Assembly: GCA_037127255.1 (NCBI GenBank)
Contig: JBANSL010000004.1
Span: 75,662,627 to 75,726,626, forward strand
Direction of reading: 5' to 3'
Origin: Persicaria tinctoria
Lineage: Eukaryota; Streptophyta; Magnoliopsida; Caryophyllales; Polygonaceae
Length of the DNA stretch: 64,000 nt
Shown piece after piece: positions 58,455 through 64,000 of the stretch (position 1 is the first letter of the stretch; the number at the start of each line of letters is the position of its first letter). The notes below the pieces were generated by a model. That model was not told where the DNA came from. It did not search any database and was given only the letters and a program-made list of their open reading frames with translations. The translations under genes were made by a program, and so were the position numbers.

Positions 58455-58685
58455 AGGGAGATCGGCCCATCCGAATTTAATAGCGCCCCCAAATAAGACT
58501 TCAATTCGATCGAATATTTTTTGCTGTGCTGCAACAATGCTTACATTGGTTGAATTTCGCTAGCTTCGACAGGTTTATTCCCCGGATTTGCTTTTGTATC
58601 GGCGAATTGATAGTGGATTTGGGCGGTGTTGCATTGGAATTTGAAGGAGATCTGAGTCCGTTGTAGAGGCTGATTTGGACGAGAT

Positions 58686-61600
58686 ATGGATCCAATTGGA
58701 AGCACAGAGGTTCGATCTGGTAGGTATGGTGTGAAAGGAGTTGGAATCGGAGGCGAGGAGTACCAATTTGGGGAGGAGTTGCAAAGGACAATGACAGGAG
58801 GGGCTCCGCCTGCGCCGGTGAGTGGGAGTTCATTCACTGCTCTCCTGGAGCTACCTCCAAGTCAGGCCATGGAGCTGCTGCATTCCGGAGGAGCTGGTGG
58901 TGAAACTCCGGCGGATTTATCAGGCAATGTCCTGAACCGTCACCGGATTAGCCACCAGGTTCCGTACAGCCCCGCATTGAATTGGTCTCCGGCTTTCCCT
59001 TCCAACGCTGAGTTGGTTGAACGCGCCTCTAAGTACTCCGTCTTCGCAAATGGTGGCGCCGCTGCTCATGGCGGAGGAGGCGTAGGGCAGGATTCGCCGG
59101 AGTCGAGCTCTCCTCCCTCCAATTTCAGTGGGAGCGCTCTGAAGGTGAAGAGCGAACCGGCGGATAGCAATTCAAACCCTAATTCTTCACAACAAGTTTC
59201 CGATCCGACTTCCATGGACCAAACTGAGAAGTCGACGAAGCGAAAGGACAGAGAAAAGAAGGTAAGCCGATGCCTGAATTCTTCATTTCTAGGGTTTCGT
59301 TGAGTATCAATTTCGCATAACGTAATCCTTTCCCCTTCTTTTTTTTTATCACCCAAACGCAAAAATTAGGGAAAAGGATCGAGCAAGAAGAGCAAAACCG
59401 TGGCCAATGAGACCTTCGAAGATGGCGAAAAGCTCCCTTACGTCCATGTCCGAGCTCGTCGAGGCCAAGCCACTGACAGCCATAGCTTAGCAGAACGAGT
59501 AACCACTCTCTCCGAGCTCTCAATCCCATCTTTACTTTAATTAGCAGCTAATCATTACTGTTCAATACTGATTTTTGAATCGGGATCATTACTGATTTCA
59601 CAGGCACGGAGAGAGAAAATTAATGCTAGGATGAAGCTGTTGCAGGAGCTGGTCCCTGGATGCAACAAGGTTTGTTAATCACGTTTATTCTGTTAATTAA
59701 TCACCCTGATTAGTACCCCACAAGCAAAAGGACTGTAATTATGATGATTGGGTTACAGTCCAAATCACCTTTTCGGCACAGAGAGAAAAAGCGATTTGTT
59801 ACGCGTCTCTTTCTCCCCCACGAGGCTATTATCGTCATTTGGAACTCTACTCCGTGGCAAACTTGTATTGCTTTCGGATTGATATCACAATTCAGTTCAC
59901 TCCACAAATCCCAGCTTTTCTCCTTCCCCTCCCCTTTCTGGTTCGGCAGGGTGTACGAAAATGGTAAAAACACAAGGGAAATTGCACCATCATTTTACAC
60001 AGGCAAAATAATAGGAGTATGGGAAATTGGGTGCTTTCTGAAAACGATGGGGGACAAGGAGAGATGTACTATATTTGTAGACGTTTTATAGTCCATGACT
60101 CCATGCCCTTGAAGTTTGTGATTTTTAGGTGATCAAGTGTTGCGTTCAAGGTCATTGTCGACTTCGCTGATGGCTAATTCGAAACCATGAGTGACGGGCA
60201 TTGTAATTGCATTCGATAATGCCATGGTGATGAATTTGTGGTGGGAAATTATAGGAGATATTTCATTACTAGAAAGTTGAGCTATTGAAACTTGCAGGTA
60301 TTAGATTTGAGATTATTTTTTGTCTTGCTATGAATTGACCTATGTCTCCCCAGAGCATGTGAGCCTGGACCCTTGGAATTAATTCAAGACACATATATTG
60401 ATGTCTATACTCTATATCAGAGGTTTATGGTTGTCTTCGTCCTGTACTTTGTACATCCAGCTGTCATGATGTTCTCTTGATTAGGACCTCAAGTCTTTTC
60501 AGTTTGTTATCTATGATTTCAAGTTTCAATGAGCTTGTTTGCTACTCCTATCTTTTTACCCTACTTCTCAAAGGGCTATCATGTAAAGATCTTTCAATCT
60601 TGTGTCTTGACTATCTCATGTGATGTAGATATAGATATAGATACAGATAAAGATGGAGGATTGACTTTTCATTTTGTGCTCACACAAATTTTGTGGAGGG
60701 TGACCGGGTGGTTCCTAAAACTTGATTCCTGTAGTATTTTTCCCATCATTAATTGTTCAGCCTATAAAGAGAGTTTACTTGTTTGCACAGATTTCTGGCA
60801 CAGCATTGGTGCTCGATGAGATTATTAATCACGTACAAAGTCTGCAACGCCAAGTGGAGGTATGCACCCAATAGTAAATAATTACTCATCTTCATCCTTG
60901 ATAACAATGAAGGAATGTTAACTATTGAGAAAAGTTGAGATCACAGTAAATAATCAAAGCCAAGTGGCTTTCGTGCTTTGACTGGACTGCTGGAGGATTT
61001 GTGTTGCAGAGCTTGAGAACGCAGTAAATGCTCACTATTTTCCTCTGAGTGCACTAGTTTTTCTTTTTTCACTGGCATGTGAAAACATAATGAACAGATC
61101 TTTTTCTTACTGTTTCCTGTTTTTGCATTGTACTGATGTCTTCAATTATTTTCACTCTACTCTATGCTTTTTCATCTTAGGAATGCTTGATAAAAGCCGC
61201 CGAGTAGGTTAGTAGAGGCAGTGGTGGGTTCAGAAATTGATTGTTTGAAATACTTGCACATTATTGTCCAACTAATGCATAATTGAAGAAGAGGGATTAG
61301 AAACTGTGACCTAATGAATCCAAGATACAATCCTCGCCAAGTTTAGCTGAGGAGGCCAAGGCATTTGTAAAGGGGTACAGTCAGCCGTAGACCATTTTTT
61401 CTAATCTAGATCCCTACACCATAACATTACCAATGAAGCTAAGAAATTCCCATTCCTTTCCTGGCTCTTGGCATTAAAACTCACATGGTGGTAACTTAGT
61501 AACTCGAAAAAGTCACTGCATTAGCACACTAACAATCAATCGCAGAACTTGATCTGATCAGATCAATGCTCTGATACCATATTGATCTGAGAGATGGAGT

Positions 61601-62492
61601 TCTTTCTTCATTCAACAGTGCTAACAGAATTGATCCATTCGGTTACAGAGGAGTGCTATTTATATAATGAGATAGCAGTTTCTATTTATTCACATATAGG
61701 AGCCTACATTCCTTAGCCAAGTCAAGTTTTCTTTATCTAATTAGCTTTTTGTCGTCTGTTGCAGTACTTATCAATGAGGCTTTCTGCAGTTAATCCAAGA
61801 ATTGAGTTCAATCTAGAGGGTCTTCTAGCAGCAGGAGTAAGTTTATTACCTTCTTTGTTCCCCCTCGTGGAAGTGGTGGCTTATACGTTGCTGAAGCTTG
61901 ATCCTACTGTGGATTCTTATTGATTGCAAGTTCATTTGTTCTGAACCTATTAAATGCAATAAGATATAGTTCTGATTATGTTTACTACAATTAGATTATG
62001 ATGGCTTCTGCATCTCATAATTGGAATCAATGTGTAGTACAAGGATCTGTAAAATTAAAGTTCTTTGGGAAATTTGAGTTCTGATTGAGCAAATTTCAAC
62101 TTTTTCTTATTTCATTACTTGCTCTTGAATACCTGCAGAATGGAGCTCTGATGGATAGTAACTATCAAAGCATGGCGATGCCACCAACTTGGCCAGAAAT
62201 TCAGATGAACGGTGACAGGCAACAGAGTCAACAACAATGGAACGTACAACCTTCAACCCAACCGGTTTGGGCGAGGGAAGAGGTTCACCGTAACCTAATT
62301 ACTCCAGAAAGCTCTCTCTTGAGCTACGACTCTGCACATTCTGGTAAAATTTCATCTGGTTTGCACGCCCTCTTTTCAAAATTCTCAATTTGTGAACTGT
62401 GACTAGTCAATATGGTCACCTTCTTCAATCTTCATGTTGCCTTCTTAACTGCAGCGTCTTTACACTCAAGTCAACTGAAGATGGAGCTATGA
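58686..62492 (+). CDS. bHLH transcription factor, bHLH48/bHLH60-like, 7 exons
   Basis: A nuclear DNA-binding factor expected to bind E-box/G-box sites as a dimer. Exons: 58686-59261, 59370-59498, 59604-59669, 60791-60859, 61765-61836, 62139-62343 and 62455-62492. All have GT..AG introns and agreeing phases, giving 384 residues. The N-terminal half is Gly/Ser/Pro-rich with [17 protein letters not shown] and [10 protein letters not shown]. The basic region and helices run from [19 protein letters not shown] through [20 protein letters not shown] to [15 protein letters not shown]. The basic region keeps the His and Glu-Arg contacts (SHSLAERARR) needed for E-box binding. Residues [15 protein letters not shown] follow, and the protein ends [11 protein letters not shown]. 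These C-terminal motifs are what I recall for Arabidopsis bHLH48 and bHLH60, which have been linked to flowering. The 3.8 kb length comes mainly from introns 3 and 4. Confidence 0.95.
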
Positions 62493-62572
62493 AATGCAAA
62501 ACCGAAAGCCCTGGTGTAGCCAGTTGTGTATATATAGCAGCAGATATGAGATTCAGCAGTAGCAATTTAGCA

Positions 62573-62592
62573 AGAAGAAGAAGAAGAAGAAG
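62573..62592. repeat. (GAA)n microsatellite in bHLH 3' UTR
   Basis: Six to seven GAA triplets downstream of the bHLH stop codon, probably in the 3' untranslated region. The rest of the space to the next gene (62600-63270) shows nothing notable. Confidence 0.75.
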
Positions 62593-63270
62593 CAGCGTTT
62601 GAAGTTGTCAGGCGTCCGAGGTTTGGGTTTCCACGCCTTCTATTAAATTTGAAAGAGCTGGTTGGAGACACCTCCTCGAAGGAGACTCTTTAGTGTGTTG
62701 ATAACACTGCTACTATATATTCACACGTATATTCTTACTATTTATATACTAAGGTAGACTTTCATTCAGTCTGATACTCGGTATGAGAATCCGATTGACT
62801 ACTACTTTAAACTGTAAAACAATGAAAACCCAGAAACTATTGCTACTGGATTTAACCTTCTCTTCAGTGAGGACTCTGTATTTTGCTTTGATTGTTCTGC
62901 AATTGAACGCTGAATACATTTGTTCATGTCAATTAAGCACTTTTTGCTGCTTTGCTGGTGTTCTACTTGAATCAATAAATTTGGCTTTCACATCTCATTA
63001 GAACAACTCTGGAGATACCATATGGAAACCTCTGTGCATTATAACTAGAAAATGGTGATCCATGTATCATAGTTTTAGCGATTCGTGTCACTTTCATATC
63101 GTCGTGTTGCTTCATATCGAATCTGCATTATCGTCGTGTTTGCTGCGATATGAAGTCAAATATATGTACATTTTCGTGTGCCAATTGAACACTTTTGACA
63201 TTCACAATTAAAGAAGATACATCAAACCCTCAAACTGAAAAAAGCAAACAAACAACAAAAAATAATAAAA

Positions 63271-63866
63271 ATGCAAAACTTATCTCACGCCCTTTTTGCA
63301 CTGATCGCCCTCCTCCACTTATCCCCTCTCGCCCAATCACGCCCTCCCTCGATTCTCTCCGCAGTTCACCACCACCGCACCACCACCGGGAGATCTGTCG
63401 CCGACTTTGGTGCGACCGGAGATGGTCTCCACTACGACACCGAAGCGATCCAGTCTGCAATCGACTCGTGCCCGCCCTCCCTCTCAACCACCTGCCGGGT
63501 TATTTTCCCGCCGGGAACCTACCTGACCGCGACGATCCACCTCAGATCTGGCGTTGTGCTTGTGATAAAGAGAGGTGCCGTGATTCTCGGAGGCCCGAGG
63601 CTGGAGGACTACCCTAGGGAGTCGAGCAGATGGTACGTCGTGCTGGCGGAGCAGGCGGAGAACGTCGGGATCACCGGCGGCGGGGAGATTAACGGCCAGG
63701 GATGGAAGTTTGTGACGAGGTTTGATGAGAGGAAGAACGTGATGGTGAGCTGGAACGAGACCGGGGCTTGCTATGGGGATGAGTGTAGGCCGAGGCTCGT
63801 CGGATTCATCGGTTGTAGGAACGTCACCGTCTCCGATGTCAAACTCAATCAACCGGCTTACTGGTG
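63271..63866 (+). CDS. GH28 polygalacturonase-like protein, first exon (partial gene)
   Basis: A secreted pectinase-family protein of a different clade from the two at 1.0 and 19.7 kb. The start gives a signal peptide (ALFALIALLHLSPLAQS). The GH28 N-terminal pattern follows: SVADFGATGDGLHYDTEAI, CRVIFPPGTYLT, the beta-helix start ITGGGEINGQGW and FIGCRNVTVSDVKL. Exon 1 ends at a GT donor after PAYWW; intron 1 runs to the window edge. The catalytic NTDG, DD, GHG and RIK motifs lie beyond the window, so activity cannot be judged. It is 780 bp downstream of the bHLH gene on the same strand. Confidence 0.9.
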
Positions 63867-64000
63867 GTGCGTATTACGCCTCCCTCTCTTTCTGCTTCGC
63901 TTGAACTTCTGGTTTGCTCACATTGTTGTTTGCTGTCTTTGCTAATTTGCATCTGCTTTGACCTAATTTGGCAATTAGATTAAATTAGGGATTGGATATT

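Noticed and set aside
58216..58496. Small proteins upstream of the bHLH gene
   Set aside because: Overlapping frames in all phases within a GC-rich promoter stretch, with no domain.
63230..63852. Minus-strand frames opposite the partial GH28 gene
   Set aside because: They are shadows of a strong plus-strand GH28 exon with a signal peptide.

Overview
The window is nuclear DNA from a flowering plant, most likely a eudicot. The evidence is intron-bearing plant genes with GT..AG introns, an AT-rich background, and dense plant-type transposons: Copia, L1-type LINEs, tRNA-derived SINEs, Stowaway-like MITEs and Mutator-like elements. I cannot name the species from the sequence alone.

Layout. 1-0.8 kb is GC-rich and unassigned. 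0.8-4.2 kb (block A) and 19.5-22.6 kb (block B) are two direct copies of one segment. The segment holds a GH28 polygalacturonase gene on the minus strand, divergent from the start of a BTB-BACK (LRB/POB1-like) gene on the plus strand. The block B polygalacturonase is intact (8 exons, 441 codons). The block A copy has lost a splice acceptor. The block A LRB-like gene is hit by a SINE in exon 1 and by a nearly full-length Copia element (5.6-10.4 kb) in its last exon. Between the blocks lie LINE remains (11.2-14.6 kb), a third truncated polygalacturonase copy, a Rab GTPase fragment, a Mutator-like element with a matching empty site, and nested Stowaway MITEs. In block B the LRB fragment ends at a near-complete LINE on the minus strand (22.6-28.7 kb).

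28.7-35.3 kb is the most unusual part. It is a tandem array of four copies of a gene I do not recognise, encoding about 170 residues with a hydrophobic core and a charged tail. The unit is about 1.0 kb. The array is split after copy 1 by a 2.8 kb terminal-inverted-repeat element that carries two tRNA-like sequences facing each other. Relics of the same family and of its spacer continue to about 40.5 kb. From 35 to 57 kb the DNA is transposon remains, inverted repeats and AT-rich spacer. A notable case is a 1.6 kb retroposon with a 15 bp target-site duplication.

57.6-64 kb is ordinary genic DNA. It holds a complete 7-exon bHLH transcription factor gene of the Arabidopsis bHLH48/bHLH60 type, followed by the first exon of a second, distinct GH28 gene that runs off the window. 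The genes that look functional are the block B polygalacturonase, the bHLH gene and the partial GH28 gene. The tandem family is open in three copies, but expression is unproven.
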